This document shows, piece by piece, positions 17,128 through 26,629 of a DNA stretch of 64,000 nt. How positions within the stretch are numbered: position 1 is the stretch's first letter; each line of letters begins with the position of its first letter. The notes beneath the pieces are model-generated. The model was not told the origin of the DNA. It saw nothing but the letters and a program-made list of their open reading frames with translations, and did no database searches. This DNA comes from an uncultured Victivallales bacterium (lineage in GTDB: Bacteria > Verrucomicrobiota > Lentisphaeria > Victivallales > UBA1829): NCBI GenBank assembly GCA_944390735.1, contig CALXRL010000100.1, forward strand, positions 1 to 64,000, given 5' to 3'. The translations under genes and the position numbers were made by a program.

Positions 17128-17841
17128 ATGCTGACAACCCGACTTGGAATTCAAAGCTGGTGCTTCCGGTCCTGCAAGGAGACCGGGCAGGTCATTGAGT
17201 CGCTGAAACGCTGCGGCGTCGACCGGATCGAACTTTGCGGAATTCATATTGATCTTGCCCATGCGCGCGAAACCCTGAAGCAGTATGCCGACAACGGCAT
17301 CCGGATCTCCTCATTCGGCGTGAACGGGTTTTCCACGGATGAGGCCGCCGCAAGAAAGGTCTTTGAATTTGCCGTGATGGCGGATTTTCCCGCGATCAGT
17401 GCGGATCTGGCTCCGGGAGCGCTGGATCTGGTGGAGAAGCTCTGCGCGGAATACGGCAGGAAAATCGCGATCCACAATCATGGGCGCAGACATCGGCTGG
17501 GGCCGGTCTTGACTCTGGAGGAGCTCTTCAGCCGTTCCAGCGAGAACATCGGACTCTGTCTGGATACCGCATGGATGCTTGATTCCGGTGAGGATCCGCT
17601 TGCGATTGCCAGAAAGTTCCGTTCCCGTCTCTACGGAACCCACATCAAGGATTTTGTGTTTGACCGCGCGGGCCGTCCGGAGGATGTGGTGGTCGGGACC
17701 GGAAATCTCGATCTTTCCGCCTATCTGGCCTACCTGCGCGACACCGACTATCAGGGATATCTGACACTCGAATACGAAGGCGATGCCGACAATCCCGTTC
17801 CCGCTCTCAAAGAGTGCGTGGAAGCGATCCGGAACGCGTGA
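17128..17841 (+). CDS. Sugar phosphate isomerase/epimerase (xylose isomerase-like TIM barrel)
   Basis: A 237-residue AP endonuclease 2-type TIM barrel, the fold used by sugar epimerases and inosose/hydroxypyruvate isomerases. Metal-binding positions seem present: Glu in RIELCG (about 34), His in IHNHG, Asp in LCLDTAW, His in GTHIKDF and Glu in TLEYEGD near the C-terminus. The substrate is not identifiable. It is monocistronic, with its own promoter upstream and a terminator at 17921-17955. The two regulators just upstream are candidate controllers. Confidence 0.85.
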   Translation: MLTTRLGIQSWCFRSCKETGQVIESLKRCGVDRIELCGIHIDLAHARETLKQYADNGIRISSFGVNGFSTDEAAARKVFEFAVMADFPAISADLAPGALDLVEKLCAEYGRKIAIHNHGRRHRLGPVLTLEELFSRSSENIGLCLDTAWMLDSGEDPLAIARKFRSRLYGTHIKDFVFDRAGRPEDVVVGTGNLDLSAYLAYLRDTDYQGYLTLEYEGDADNPVPALKECVEAIRNA

Positions 17842-18148
17842 GAACCGTTTCCGCGGATTCGGTCATCTCTCCTGCTGCGGGGGAACGCCGTGGTTCCGGC
17901 TTCCTCCCGGGAAAAGATCCGCCCCTCTGATTTCCGATTCGGAGGGGCTTTTTTTGTGCGGTTTCGGTGGGAGAACGAATCCCACCTTCCGGAGACTTTT
18001 TCTCCGCTCGGAATCGCGGAGACGGGGCGGAGGGGGGAGGAAACGCTATTTTTTTTGATTTTTTTTCAGGAAATCCTTTGTTTATTTCAAGAATGAACTT
18101 AAGTTACAGGAATGAAGCCGTCGCGGATGACGGCAGGGAGCAGGAAAC
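17842..18148. other. Intergenic stretch with terminator and AT-rich leader
   Basis: These 307 bp hold the isomerase terminator (17921-17955) and an AT-rich tract (18045-18110) that probably contains the thiD promoter, although no hexamer pair is convincing. I looked for a thiamine riboswitch core (CTGAGA..ACCC / GGGGTGCC) and did not find one. Confidence 0.5.
17921..17955 (+). terminator. Rho-independent terminator
   Basis: GCCCCTC (17921-17927) pairs with GAGGGGC (17942-17948), followed by seven T (17949-17955), 80 bp after the isomerase stop. Confidence 0.85.
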
Positions 18149-18970
18149 GTGATGCAGGATGACTTTTTCCCGGTTGCCATGACCATTGCCGGGAGCGACA
18201 GCGGCGGCGGAGCCGGAATTCAGGCGGATTTGAGAACGTTTGCCGCGCTGGGCGTGTTCGGCTGTTCCGCCGTGACGGCCCTGACGGCGCAGAATCCACT
18301 GCGCGTCTCCGGGATCATGCCGGTTCCGGCGGAGAGCGTTCGGGCGCAGATCGAAGCGGTCCTTTCGGAGTTTGAGGTGAAAGCCGTCAAGACCGGGATG
18401 CTTTTCTCGCGGGAGATCATGGAAACGGTTGCCGACTGTCTCGCCGGATTCCGGGGAGATGTGATTGTCGATCCGGTGATGATTTCGACCAGCGGTTCGC
18501 GGCTTCTGTGCGAGGATGCCGTGGAGACACTCATGAATCGTCTGCTTCCGCTTGCAACGATAGTGACCCCGAATCTTTTTGAGGCGGAAATCCTGGCGGA
18601 CAGGAAAATTTCGACCGCGGAGGAGATCCGCTCCGCCGCGGAATTCTGCCGGCGGCGTTTCGGCTGCGGAGTCATCATCAAGGGAGGGCATGGCGCGGAC
18701 CCGGAGGAGGCGGTCGATTTCGTGCTTCTGGAGGAAGGCGCCTTCCCGGTTTCAAGCAGGCGGCTCCGGCTGCCGGAGCGGACAACACATGGAACCGGCT
18801 GCACGTTCAGCGCGGCGATTGCCGCGGGACTCGCAAAAGGACTCTCCCGGAGGGAGGCCATTGCCGAAGCGAAGAACTTTGTCCACTCCTCGCTGGAGCA
18901 TAATGTGAGAACCGGAAGGAGAATTCATTCGATGTTTCCCGCCGGTTTTCGGAAAGAGAATGGATGCTGA
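18149..18970 (+). CDS. thiD: Hydroxymethylpyrimidine/phosphomethylpyrimidine kinase
   Basis: ThiD phosphorylates HMP and HMP-P in thiamine synthesis. The 273-residue ribokinase-fold protein has TIAGSDSGGGAGIQADL (about 12-28), VKTGML, VDPVMISTSGSRLL, NLFEAEIL, KGGH and the anion-hole/catalytic motif THGTGCTFSAA. Length is standard. thiC, which makes HMP-P, lies at 48184 in a different operon, so thiamine genes are scattered here. The stop overlaps the amidase start by 7 bp. Confidence 0.94.
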   Translation: MMQDDFFPVAMTIAGSDSGGGAGIQADLRTFAALGVFGCSAVTALTAQNPLRVSGIMPVPAESVRAQIEAVLSEFEVKAVKTGMLFSREIMETVADCLAGFRGDVIVDPVMISTSGSRLLCEDAVETLMNRLLPLATIVTPNLFEAEILADRKISTAEEIRSAAEFCRRRFGCGVIIKGGHGADPEEAVDFVLLEEGAFPVSSRRLRLPERTTHGTGCTFSAAIAAGLAKGLSRREAIAEAKNFVHSSLEHNVRTGRRIHSMFPAGFRKENGC

Positions 18971-19950
18971 TGGGGCGATATCGTAAATTTTTTCTTCTTC
19001 TGTTTGCCGCACTTTCCGTTTTGTGGATCACACCGGAGCTTTCCGCGCAGGTGAAAAACAGGATCCGCTATCAGTGGTACGCGGGGCGGCGCTATGTGTA
19101 TCTGTATGATGTGGCAGCCTTTTACGGAATGACCGTTTCCCGGGATGGCACGCGGTATGTGCTCTCTTCCAAATATTCCCGGCTGGTGTTCAACATCAAC
19201 AAGCGGTTCGGTTCCATCAACGGGACGGGTGTGACCTATCTGTTTGCGCCGGTTCTGCGGCGCGGGCTGCCCTTTCTGTCGGAGCTGGACTTTTCCCTGG
19301 TGATTGATCCGGTCCTGCGCAAAAACGTGCTTCCGAGAAAGCGGATCAAAACGATTATGATTGATCCGGGACATGGAGGTAAGGACAAGGGGGCGCCCGG
19401 ACCGCGCGGCGTCTGGGAGAAGCAGGTGACGCTTTCCATGGCCAAACAGCTTCAAGCGGTTCTGCGGGCAAAAGGCTATACCGTGATGATGACCCGCTCC
19501 ACCGACCGCTATCCGACCTTGGATGATCGAGTCAACATGCACGCCAGAACCCGGGCGGATCTGTTCGTTTCCATTCACTGCAACGCCTCCGTGGTGAAGA
19601 GCATTTCGGGAATCGAAACCTTTGCCATGACGCCGGCCGGCGCACCCTCTTCCAGCGACACCAAGGCGAGCTTCGTCAAGGGGCGCGGCAACAATTTCGA
19701 CAAGCAGAATTACCGGCTGGCTTACGAGATTCAGCGCCAGCTGGTCGCCCGGACCGGAGCCGTCGACCGGGGGGTGAAACATGCCAGATTCTATGTGATT
19801 AAAAATGTCAACTGTCCCGCGGTTCTGATAGAGACGGGCTTCCTTTCCAATCCGAGGGAGGGCAGTTCCCTGCTGACCGCCAGGCGTCAGAAGGCGACCG
19901 TGGATGCCATCGTCGCCGGAATTCTCTGCTATACGGCGGCGGTGAAGTAA
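18964..19950 (+). CDS. N-acetylmuramoyl-L-alanine amidase (Amidase_3)
   Basis: A zinc amidase that cleaves the MurNAc-L-Ala bond of peptidoglycan. A signal peptide (FFLLLFAALSVLWITPELSA) leads the 328-residue protein. Residues 30-110 form a small beta domain like the copper amine oxidase N-terminal-type module. The catalytic domain has IDPGHGGKDKGA (His ligand), Glu in VWEKQVTL, SIHCNAS and the catalytic Glu in LIETGFLSN. The product is periplasmic and probably acts in daughter-cell separation or turnover. It is coupled to thiD by a 7-bp overlap, which is functionally unexpected but may be incidental. Confidence 0.92.
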   Translation: MLMGRYRKFFLLLFAALSVLWITPELSAQVKNRIRYQWYAGRRYVYLYDVAAFYGMTVSRDGTRYVLSSKYSRLVFNINKRFGSINGTGVTYLFAPVLRRGLPFLSELDFSLVIDPVLRKNVLPRKRIKTIMIDPGHGGKDKGAPGPRGVWEKQVTLSMAKQLQAVLRAKGYTVMMTRSTDRYPTLDDRVNMHARTRADLFVSIHCNASVVKSISGIETFAMTPAGAPSSSDTKASFVKGRGNNFDKQNYRLAYEIQRQLVARTGAVDRGVKHARFYVIKNVNCPAVLIETGFLSNPREGSSLLTARRQKATVDAIVAGILCYTAAVK

Positions 19951-19958
19951 GAGCCGGT

Positions 19959-19986
19959 TTGCATTTTCCGGATCGGATGGTATAGT
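19959..19986 (+). promoter_or_regulatory. Promoter of the LacI-GH2 operon
   Basis: TTGCAT (19959-19964), a 16-bp spacer and TATAGT (19981-19986) precede the LacI operator at 19989-20004 and ATG 20028. Confidence 0.65.
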
Positions 19987-19988
19987 AA

Positions 19989-20004
19989 TTTGTAACGTTG
20001 CAAA
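19989..20004. promoter_or_regulatory. LacI-type operator TTTGTAACGTTGCAAA
   Basis: A 16-bp inverted repeat with seven of eight pairs matched around a central CG. It starts 2 bp after the -10 and would block transcription start, consistent with autorepression by the regulator at 20028. Its AACGTT core is also at the centre of the operator at 52738-52753. Confidence 0.75.
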
Positions 20005-20027
20005 CGAAAGAATCGGGGAAATTACAA

Positions 20028-21101
20028 ATGCCGGGAAAAAGAAAGACGACGCTGAAGGATCTTGCGGAATACGCGCATTTGAGTGTGTCGACCGTCAGCG
20101 GGGTTGTGAACAATCTGGAGGGATTCTCGGAGGAGACCAGAAAAAAAGTCTGGGATGCCGTTCATGCTCTGGATTATGTGCCGAATGCGCAGGCGAAGAA
20201 GCTGCGAAGCGGACGCGATGCCGGAAGCCGTCTGCGCTCCGGTCTGCTCATGCGCATCAAATATTACGGGACGGAATATCCCTGGAAAAAACGATTTGAC
20301 GCGGATCTCTCCCAGAAATTCGAGGAGGCCGCCGCACGCCGCGGCTATTTCATGACCAATTACTGCTATGAACGGGAAAAGGGATTCCGCTGTCCGGCGC
20401 TGTTGAACGGGCTGATCGACGGAGTGATTATCAAATCCCCGCATCCGGAGATCGTTCAAATGGTCAGAGACAAGGTCCCGGCGGTTCTTCTGGATATTTC
20501 CATGCCGTTTGAAACCGCGGGCATTCCGTCGGTCAACGCGGATATGAAGCAGGGATTTCTGGCGGCGTTTCGCGATCTGAAGGAGGCGGGTCATGTCCGG
20601 ATCGGCCATCTGGACGCCGATCCGGCCCGCTCCTGCTTCAACAAGGAAAAACTCAATGACGACGCCCTGCGCGGTGCGGCGCAGTACTGCGGACTGGAAC
20701 TGCCGCCCTGCGCGGATCTTTCTCTGGATCTGAATTCTGAAGTCTCTCTGCGGGAACAGATTGCAGATGCGGCAAGGACGTTTCGTCCGCTGCTCGGTGG
20801 TCCGCATGGGATTTCCGCGCTGGCAACGACCAATTTTCAGTTTGCCTCCATGCTTCTGGAAGAGCTGAACAAGCTCGGCGTCCGTTGTCCGGAGGATCTG
20901 GAAGTGGTGGCGGGGTCCCATCTGATGGAGAATCCCCTGCCGCAGATTTCCACGGTGCGGAACGACTGGGACAAACTCATCGACATTTCGCTGGAACTGC
21001 TGATCCGGCAGATCAGCGGCCTGGAGCTCCCGGGCGATCAATTTTTCATTGCATCTCATTATCACAAAAGGAGTTCAATATGCGTAGGACCGTGCTTCTG
21101 A
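20028..21101 (+). CDS. LacI-family regulator of the GH2 operon
   Basis: The 357-residue protein begins with the LacI headpiece (TTLKDLAEYAHLSVSTVSGVVNNLEGFSEETR, about 6-37) followed by the hinge segment YVPNAQAKKLRSG and a sugar-binding-type effector domain. ATG 20028 has GGGGAA upstream; the in-frame TTG at 19998 would lie inside the operator and is rejected. The gene overlaps the GH2 start by 22 bp, so repressor and enzyme are co-expressed. The inducer is probably a galactoside- or glucuronide-type sugar released by GH2; this is inference. Confidence 0.92.
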   Translation: MPGKRKTTLKDLAEYAHLSVSTVSGVVNNLEGFSEETRKKVWDAVHALDYVPNAQAKKLRSGRDAGSRLRSGLLMRIKYYGTEYPWKKRFDADLSQKFEEAAARRGYFMTNYCYEREKGFRCPALLNGLIDGVIIKSPHPEIVQMVRDKVPAVLLDISMPFETAGIPSVNADMKQGFLAAFRDLKEAGHVRIGHLDADPARSCFNKEKLNDDALRGAAQYCGLELPPCADLSLDLNSEVSLREQIADAARTFRPLLGGPHGISALATTNFQFASMLLEELNKLGVRCPEDLEVVAGSHLMENPLPQISTVRNDWDKLIDISLELLIRQISGLELPGDQFFIASHYHKRSSICVGPCF

Positions 21102-23413
21102 AAGACAACTGGCAATTCAAAAAGGTCGATTCCCGGAAATGGACGACAGTCCGGATTCCACACGACTTCGCTGCCCGGGAGAATTTTGACCGTGACAGTG
21201 ACATCTCTTACTACATCCACAATATCCGGGGAAAGCAGACCGTGGTGGAACGTCCCGGAAACACCGGAGGGCTTCCCTTCTGTGGAAAGTTCATCTACCG
21301 GAAGGAAATCGAAATCGACTCCCTGGGCAAGGAGGAGATGGCGCGTCTGGAGTTCGACGGCGTCATGAGTCATGCCGAGGTCTTCTGCAACGGCGTTCGG
21401 GTCGGCGGAAACAGCTACGGCTATTCCCCGTTTGCGTGCAATCTGACCGGGGTCCTGAAAAAAGGGAAGAATCTTCTCACGGTGGAGGGGGAAAATTATC
21501 ATCACATGAGCCGCTGGTATCCCGGAGGAGGAATCTACCGCGATGTCCGGCTGGTGATCTTCGAGTCGACGCATTTCATCCGCAACGGGGTCAAAATTAC
21601 AACGGAAAAGGTGTCGCCGGAGTCGGCGGAAGTGCATTTCCGGGTCGCCGTGCACGATTTCCCGACCGAGAAAAAAGAGGTCGAACTGGAGGTGGAACTC
21701 CTTGCGCCGGAAGGAAAAAGCATCGGGAAGTTCCGGGATCGGAAAACGCCCTGGAACTACTCCTGCAAGTATCTGGAATATCAGGGCTGTATTCCGGTCA
21801 GGAATCCGAAGCTCTGGGAGATTGAAAGTCCGGTGCAGTATTCGCTTCGTCTGAAGCTGAAGCGTGCCGGAAAAATGGTGGACGAGCTGACGGTGCCCTT
21901 TGGAATCCGTTCGATCCGTCTGGAGCATGGCAAGGGGTTTTTGCTGAATGAGAAGCCGATCGTGTTCAAAGGCGTCTGCCTGCATCACGATCTGGGACCG
22001 CTGGGAGCGGCATTCAACAAGGCCCTGATGCGGGAGCGCTTCAAACTGCTGAAGGAGATGGGATGCAATGCCATTCGGACCAGCCATAATCCTGCGGCAT
22101 CGGGATTCCTGGATCTTTGCGATGAGATGGGATTCGTGGTGATCGAGGAGGCGTTCGACAAATGGGAGACCGGGCCGGATCCCGATTTTGTCTCTTATGC
22201 CGAGACTTCCCTGCGGGAGATGATTCAGCGGGACTGGAACCGCCCTTCGATCATTATGTGGAGCATCGGAAACGAGGTCGGGGAGCAGGAACCGGCCAAT
22301 GTCCGCATGGCGCATAAGCTGGCGGGGATCACCCGGGCGGAGGATCCGACTCGTCCGATTACGGTCGGATGCTGCTGCGGCCTTACCGTGTGTGTGAACG
22401 GAATGGCGGAAGCGGTGGATGTTGTCGGGTTCAATTATCATCTTCATCTGTTTCCCCAGATTCACGATATGCATCCGGAGTATTTTCTGGTGGCGACCGA
22501 GAGCGCTTCGACCGTCAGCAGCAACGGGGAATACTACTTCCCGGTGGGCGAGGAGCGGCCGCCGCAACGGAAGAACCTGCAGGTCAACGGCTATGATCTT
22601 GCGGCTCCGCCGTGGGGAGTGCTGCCGGATATGGAGTTCGGATATCTGGACTATCTGCCTTATGCTCTGGGAGAATTCGTCTGGACCGGATTCGACTATC
22701 TCGGGGAAACGACTCCTTATGACGACTGGCCGGCGCGCAGTTCCTATTTCGGAATCAACGATCTGGCGGGCTTCCCGAAGGATCGCTTCTATCTGTATCA
22801 GAGCCGCTGGGCGCCGGAAAAGGAGACGCTGCATCTGCTGCCGCACTGGACCTGGCCCGGGCGCGAAGGGGAGATCACTCCGGTGCATTGCTATACATCG
22901 TTCCGATATGCGGAGCTGTTTGTGAACGGAAAATCGCAGGGGGTGCGGGAGAAATCGGTCAAGCCGAGCGCGTGCGCGTACCGTCTGATCTGGGACGATG
23001 TCCGGTATGAACCCGGAGAGCTGAAGGTGGTTGCCTACGACGATAAATTCAACCCGGTCAAGGAGGAGATCGTCGTGACGGCGGGAGAGCCGTATGCCGT
23101 GGAGGCGATTCCTTCCAGGAAAACCTTTGAGGGGGACGATGACATGATTTTTGTTGAACTGCGGATCGTGGACCGGAAGGGAAATCGTTGTCCGGAGGCG
23201 TCGAACCGGGTGGAGTTCAAGGTTGCCGGAGGCGCGGAGCTGGCTGCCTGCGGAAACGGCGATGCGACATCGCTGGAACCGTTTTCCGGAACGGGTTACC
23301 GTGCGTTCCACGGTCTCTGTGCGGCGTATCTGAGGCCGTCGGAAAAAGGCGGAAAATTCACGTTCACCGCGGAAGCGAAAGGACTGAAAAAAGCCGTGTT
23401 CCAGGGAAAATAA
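21080..23413 (+). CDS. Glycoside hydrolase family 2 enzyme (beta-galactosidase-like)
   Basis: A 777-residue GH2 protein with no signal peptide, so probably cytoplasmic. It has an N-terminal jelly roll (about 60-165), an immunoglobulin-like domain, a TIM barrel from about 290 with GVCLHHDLG, IRTSHNPA and the acid/base Glu399 in MWSIGNEVGE, the nucleophile Glu474 in VATESAST, and C-terminal beta domains resembling those of DUF4982-containing beta-galactosidases. The linkage could be beta-galactoside, beta-glucuronide or beta-mannoside; the galactosidase call is by overall layout. AAAAGGAG precedes ATG 21080. A strong terminator follows at 23423. Confidence 0.9.
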   Translation: MRRTVLLKDNWQFKKVDSRKWTTVRIPHDFAARENFDRDSDISYYIHNIRGKQTVVERPGNTGGLPFCGKFIYRKEIEIDSLGKEEMARLEFDGVMSHAEVFCNGVRVGGNSYGYSPFACNLTGVLKKGKNLLTVEGENYHHMSRWYPGGGIYRDVRLVIFESTHFIRNGVKITTEKVSPESAEVHFRVAVHDFPTEKKEVELEVELLAPEGKSIGKFRDRKTPWNYSCKYLEYQGCIPVRNPKLWEIESPVQYSLRLKLKRAGKMVDELTVPFGIRSIRLEHGKGFLLNEKPIVFKGVCLHHDLGPLGAAFNKALMRERFKLLKEMGCNAIRTSHNPAASGFLDLCDEMGFVVIEEAFDKWETGPDPDFVSYAETSLREMIQRDWNRPSIIMWSIGNEVGEQEPANVRMAHKLAGITRAEDPTRPITVGCCCGLTVCVNGMAEAVDVVGFNYHLHLFPQIHDMHPEYFLVATESASTVSSNGEYYFPVGEERPPQRKNLQVNGYDLAAPPWGVLPDMEFGYLDYLPYALGEFVWTGFDYLGETTPYDDWPARSSYFGINDLAGFPKDRFYLYQSRWAPEKETLHLLPHWTWPGREGEITPVHCYTSFRYAELFVNGKSQGVREKSVKPSACAYRLIWDDVRYEPGELKVVAYDDKFNPVKEEIVVTAGEPYAVEAIPSRKTFEGDDDMIFVELRIVDRKGNRCPEASNRVEFKVAGGAELAACGNGDATSLEPFSGTGYRAFHGLCAAYLRPSEKGGKFTFTAEAKGLKKAVFQGK

Positions 23414-23422
23414 AAATCCCTG

Positions 23423-23459
23423 AAGGGGGAATCCAGACTTCTGGGTTCCCCCTTCCTTT
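23423..23459 (+). terminator. Rho-independent terminator after the GH2 gene
   Basis: AAGGGGGAA (23423-23431) pairs with TTCCCCCTT (23446-23454), extended by CCAGA/TCTGG inside, then CCTTTTAT. It lies 10 bp after the stop. Confidence 0.85.
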
Positions 23460-23551
23460 TATAATGGCTCTGTATGCTTTTCTATAAGTTGTCAGAGGCG
23501 GAAAAAGGATATTTCGCTGAAACGAAATTCTATATGGAGAATCTTTGAGTA

Positions 23552-24493
23552 ATGAGACAAAATGCGGATATTGATATTCTATTAGCCACATACAATTCTC
23601 TGCCGTATTTGCGCGATCAGCTGGATTCTCTGCTGAACCAGAATTCAAAAGGGATCCATTTCCACATCATGATACGGGATGATCTTTCAACTGATGGTAC
23701 TAGGGAGGTCCTTCAAGAATATGCAGAGAGATTTTCGGATAAGGTTACTGTGCTGGATTCTCAAAATAAAAGACTGGGGTTTGTCGGGAATTTTGAATAT
23801 CTGCTTTCCTCTTCTCAGGCTCCTTATGCCATGTTCTGTGACCATGATGATGTCTGGCTGCCGGAGAAAGTGGCCGGAGAGTTCAAGGCCATGAAAGAGG
23901 CAGAACAACAGACTCCCGGTACTCCGATTCTGGTGTATACTGACCTCTGTACGGTTGACAGCAGCTTGAATTTGATCAATGAATCCAAATTTCAAGTATG
24001 CGGACAGCGCCATTGGGTTCATTCTCCTGCTTCGGTAGTTTTATGCAACTGTCTTTCCGGCTGTACCATGATGTTGAACAGAAAACTGATAGACCTCTCC
24101 CTGCCATTTCCTCAGGGATTGCGTATGCATGATTCTTATATTCACATGGTGGCTGCTGCATATGAGGGACGTTTTGTATTTCTGCCTGGGAAGTATATTT
24201 TGTGGCGGCAGTCCGAACGGAATACGACGGCAAAAGGGTCTTCTTTTCTGTCCCATAAGATTTCCCTTTTGAGAAATTTGCGGAAGGAAAGTGCTGTTTT
24301 TTGCAGTCTTCTGGCGGCAGCTGCATTCCTCTCTGGGAAAGTGGATCTTCCGGTTTCAAACAAGCCGATTTTGAAAATTCTGGGAAATCTGGAGAAGTAT
24401 CCGTTCTGGAAACGTTGTTTTCTGATCTGGAAATTCGGGCACGGGGAACTGTCCGTAAGAACTTTGCTGTTTAGGATGCTGATGCTGTATTGA
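23552..24493 (+). CDS. GT2 family glycosyltransferase
   Basis: A 313-residue GT-A enzyme of the rhamnosyl/polysaccharide type. It has the N-terminal nucleotide-sugar motif DILLATYNSLPYL, DDLSTDGT, the metal-binding DHDDVWLP, and HDSYIHM around residue 195. It would add one sugar to a surface glycan at the inner membrane face. It is the only glycosyltransferase on the plus strand and converges on the minus-strand cluster at 24525 with 31 bp between stops. Base composition is AT-richer than the GH2 gene before it. The donor sugar is unknown. Confidence 0.88.
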   Translation: MRQNADIDILLATYNSLPYLRDQLDSLLNQNSKGIHFHIMIRDDLSTDGTREVLQEYAERFSDKVTVLDSQNKRLGFVGNFEYLLSSSQAPYAMFCDHDDVWLPEKVAGEFKAMKEAEQQTPGTPILVYTDLCTVDSSLNLINESKFQVCGQRHWVHSPASVVLCNCLSGCTMMLNRKLIDLSLPFPQGLRMHDSYIHMVAAAYEGRFVFLPGKYILWRQSERNTTAKGSSFLSHKISLLRNLRKESAVFCSLLAAAAFLSGKVDLPVSNKPILKILGNLEKYPFWKRCFLIWKFGHGELSVRTLLFRMLMLY

Positions 24494-24524
24494 TGCTTTC
24501 TCTCATCCTGGCAGAAAGGTGCTC

Positions 24525-25586
24525 TCATTTTCCGGAGACTCTGTGAAACAGGGTTCGCAGGAAGCCGAAAAGTGTATAGCGGAAGAAATCGAATGGAGTC
24601 CGTAGAAATGTTTCGAGTCCGGCAGGAAGAATATATCGGACCATGTCATATTTTGTCTGCCAGAAAAGGAAGCGGTCTTCCAGAGCTTTTATGCGGATTT
24701 TATCAATAAATGGCAACTGTTCTGCATAAAACCACCATCTCTCCGCCAGTTTCAGTTGAGGACTGTTCCAGGGCTTTTTATCCGATGCGTAATGAATAAG
24801 TGCTGGATTTTTCTGGACTTCCTTGTATTCTTTTTCTACGTTTCTGTGTTCCCGTGGAAAGTGTGGACGAAAACAAAAGTTCCAATGCCAGCAGACATTC
24901 CATTCTGCTGGAAGATAGCTGATATTTTCTCCGCAGACCAGATTTAAAATATCCTGATCTGGCGCTATAAATTTCTGATTTGATTTTATTTTTTCAGCAA
25001 ACAGTTGGATAAGAGAATCTTCTCTGATCTTTTTCAGATTCATGAGGAGTTGACCGGAAATGAAATAGTCGGTTGGATTTTGAATACCGAGAGATCCTTT
25101 CAAATACCAGTAAAAGGAGGGCTTCAGACAGAACCATTCATGTCCGGCTGCCAGATAACAGTCTTTTAGATCAATCCGGAAAAGTTCTGCAATATCCTTT
25201 TCTACAATAAGATCAGAATCCAGATATAGAATTTTATCAAAGTTTGGCAGTACTTCCGAAATAAAGAGACGGTAATAGATAACTTTTGTAAAATAGGAAC
25301 ACAGGTAGAAAGAGTTCTGGAACTCGTCTAAGCTTGATCGCATATTAAGAAATCGAAGGGAAATTTGTTGTTTCCCCTGTAAGATCGATATAAGCAGTTG
25401 CTTGTCTTCTTTCGAAAGCTCTTCTTCCAGAATAATGATATCATAATTGTTTGCTGCGGAAGCATTTGCCAGAATGGATCTTATTGTGACAGCCAGATAG
25501 AAAACATAATTTCTATCTACCGCAAAAACAATGGGAATGTTGTTTTCCGTAAATGCCGGAGTCAGGTGGTTGAATGAGTGGGTCAT
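24525..25586 (-). CDS. GT8 family glycosyltransferase (copy A)
   Basis: A 353-residue retaining galactosyl/glucosyltransferase of the LPS RfaJ/GspA type. It shows IPIVFAVDRNYVFYLAVTI at the N-terminus, the metal-binding YLDSDLIV, a GQLLMNL segment and HYASDKKPW, the family's C-terminal catalytic signature. ATG 25586 is preferred over 25601 because GGAGAA is 8 bp upstream and it forms an ATGA overlap with the preceding GT2 gene. It is about one-third to one-half identical by eye to the GT8 at 26626, so the two are duplicates. It is the last gene of the minus-strand cluster. Confidence 0.87.
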   Translation of the reverse strand: MTHSFNHLTPAFTENNIPIVFAVDRNYVFYLAVTIRSILANASAANNYDIIILEEELSKEDKQLLISILQGKQQISLRFLNMRSSLDEFQNSFYLCSYFTKVIYYRLFISEVLPNFDKILYLDSDLIVEKDIAELFRIDLKDCYLAAGHEWFCLKPSFYWYLKGSLGIQNPTDYFISGQLLMNLKKIREDSLIQLFAEKIKSNQKFIAPDQDILNLVCGENISYLPAEWNVCWHWNFCFRPHFPREHRNVEKEYKEVQKNPALIHYASDKKPWNSPQLKLAERWWFYAEQLPFIDKIRIKALEDRFLFWQTKYDMVRYILPAGLETFLRTPFDFFRYTLFGFLRTLFHRVSGK

Positions 25587-26629
25587 CTGAATATTCTCCA
25601 TTCGAAATGGTTGAGCAGACTGGGAACATAAAATTTACCCAGATCATAAAGAACACAAAGAGCCTTCCTGATCCTTCCTGGGATGGAATGAGTGATTTTC
25701 ATATATTGCTGAAGAAAAGTTTTGGAAATTTCTTCTTTTCCCCAGATTTCAAAGAGGAGATTCATTCCCTGTTCCTGCTGTTCGACCGGAAGCCGACGGA
25801 GAATTTCGAGCGTATAGAGACAGTTTTCCCGTTTTTTTGCCTCCAATGCCTGAAGATAAACCGGCGACAGGGAAATGTCGCGGAAAAAACGGGAGAGTTC
25901 CCGGAAGGTTTCCAGATTGTTCACAAATTGCCGGAACTGGTTCAGGGTATATGTTCTCTTACCATAAGTTCCTGCACCATAATGATAACGGTAACTTCGT
26001 TCCCGGAGGTAAAGCATGCTATTTGCATGATACATCAGATGGGTCATGATTAAGAAATCATCATTGATGCAGTGAGGTATCCCTGACGGAAGATTCTGTT
26101 TGACCAGAGAAGCCTTCCAGAAGTTTCCCCAGAGATGAGGAATCATTTTATTTTCAAGAAAATAGGCTTCAAAAATTTTTTCTTGATGCAGAATTTTTCC
26201 ATGGGGGAAAGTATAACGTTCAAAAATACCATGGATTCTCAGGGATGGAGTATCGGCCACCCGCGTGCCGAAGTGAATCAGATCAAAGGGGCCGGAAGAA
26301 GAATATTCAGATGCTTTTTGAAGAAAAGAAGGCAGCAGCTCATCATCGGCATCACAGAATACGATATAAGTTCCGCAGGCAGCATTAATTCCGGTCTTTC
26401 TTGCTTTTACCCGGCCGTAATTCCGGTCGTGCTGAATGATTTTGAACCGGGAATCTTTTGCGGCATACTCTTCCATGATCTGGAGAGAACGGTCCGGGGA
26501 GGCATCGTTGACAAGAATGACTTCCATATCTTCAAAGTTCTGATTGAGAATGGAGTTAAGACAGCGCCGCAGGTACTTTTCCGCACCATAGACCGGGACC
26601 AATATGGAAACAAAAGGTGTATTTTTCAT
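25583..26629 (-). CDS. GT2 family glycosyltransferase (copy A)
   Basis: The 348-residue protein has the classical GT2 start FVSILVPVYGAEKYLRRCLNSIL, VNDASPDRS and the DXD-type FCDADDE, followed by a long variable acceptor domain without obvious membrane helices. It closely resembles the GT2 at 30266 through the first 120 residues (YLRRCL, ILVNDASPD, MARKTG-like segment). It is overlapped by 4 bp at both ends by GT8 genes, giving a GT8-GT2-GT8 block translated as a unit. Confidence 0.87.
   Translation of the reverse strand: MKNTPFVSILVPVYGAEKYLRRCLNSILNQNFEDMEVILVNDASPDRSLQIMEEYAAKDSRFKIIQHDRNYGRVKARKTGINAACGTYIVFCDADDELLPSFLQKASEYSSSGPFDLIHFGTRVADTPSLRIHGIFERYTFPHGKILHQEKIFEAYFLENKMIPHLWGNFWKASLVKQNLPSGIPHCINDDFLIMTHLMYHANSMLYLRERSYRYHYGAGTYGKRTYTLNQFRQFVNNLETFRELSRFFRDISLSPVYLQALEAKKRENCLYTLEILRRLPVEQQEQGMNLLFEIWGKEEISKTFLQQYMKITHSIPGRIRKALCVLYDLGKFYVPSLLNHFEWRIFR

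Noticed and set aside
18000..18148. Thiamine riboswitch before thiD, or before thiC near 48184
   Set aside because: Neither region shows the conserved core sequences; thiC starts inside kdtA.
21062..23311. 749-codon minus-strand open frame
   Set aside because: It is the shadow of the GH2 gene, which has both catalytic motifs and a Shine-Dalgarno.
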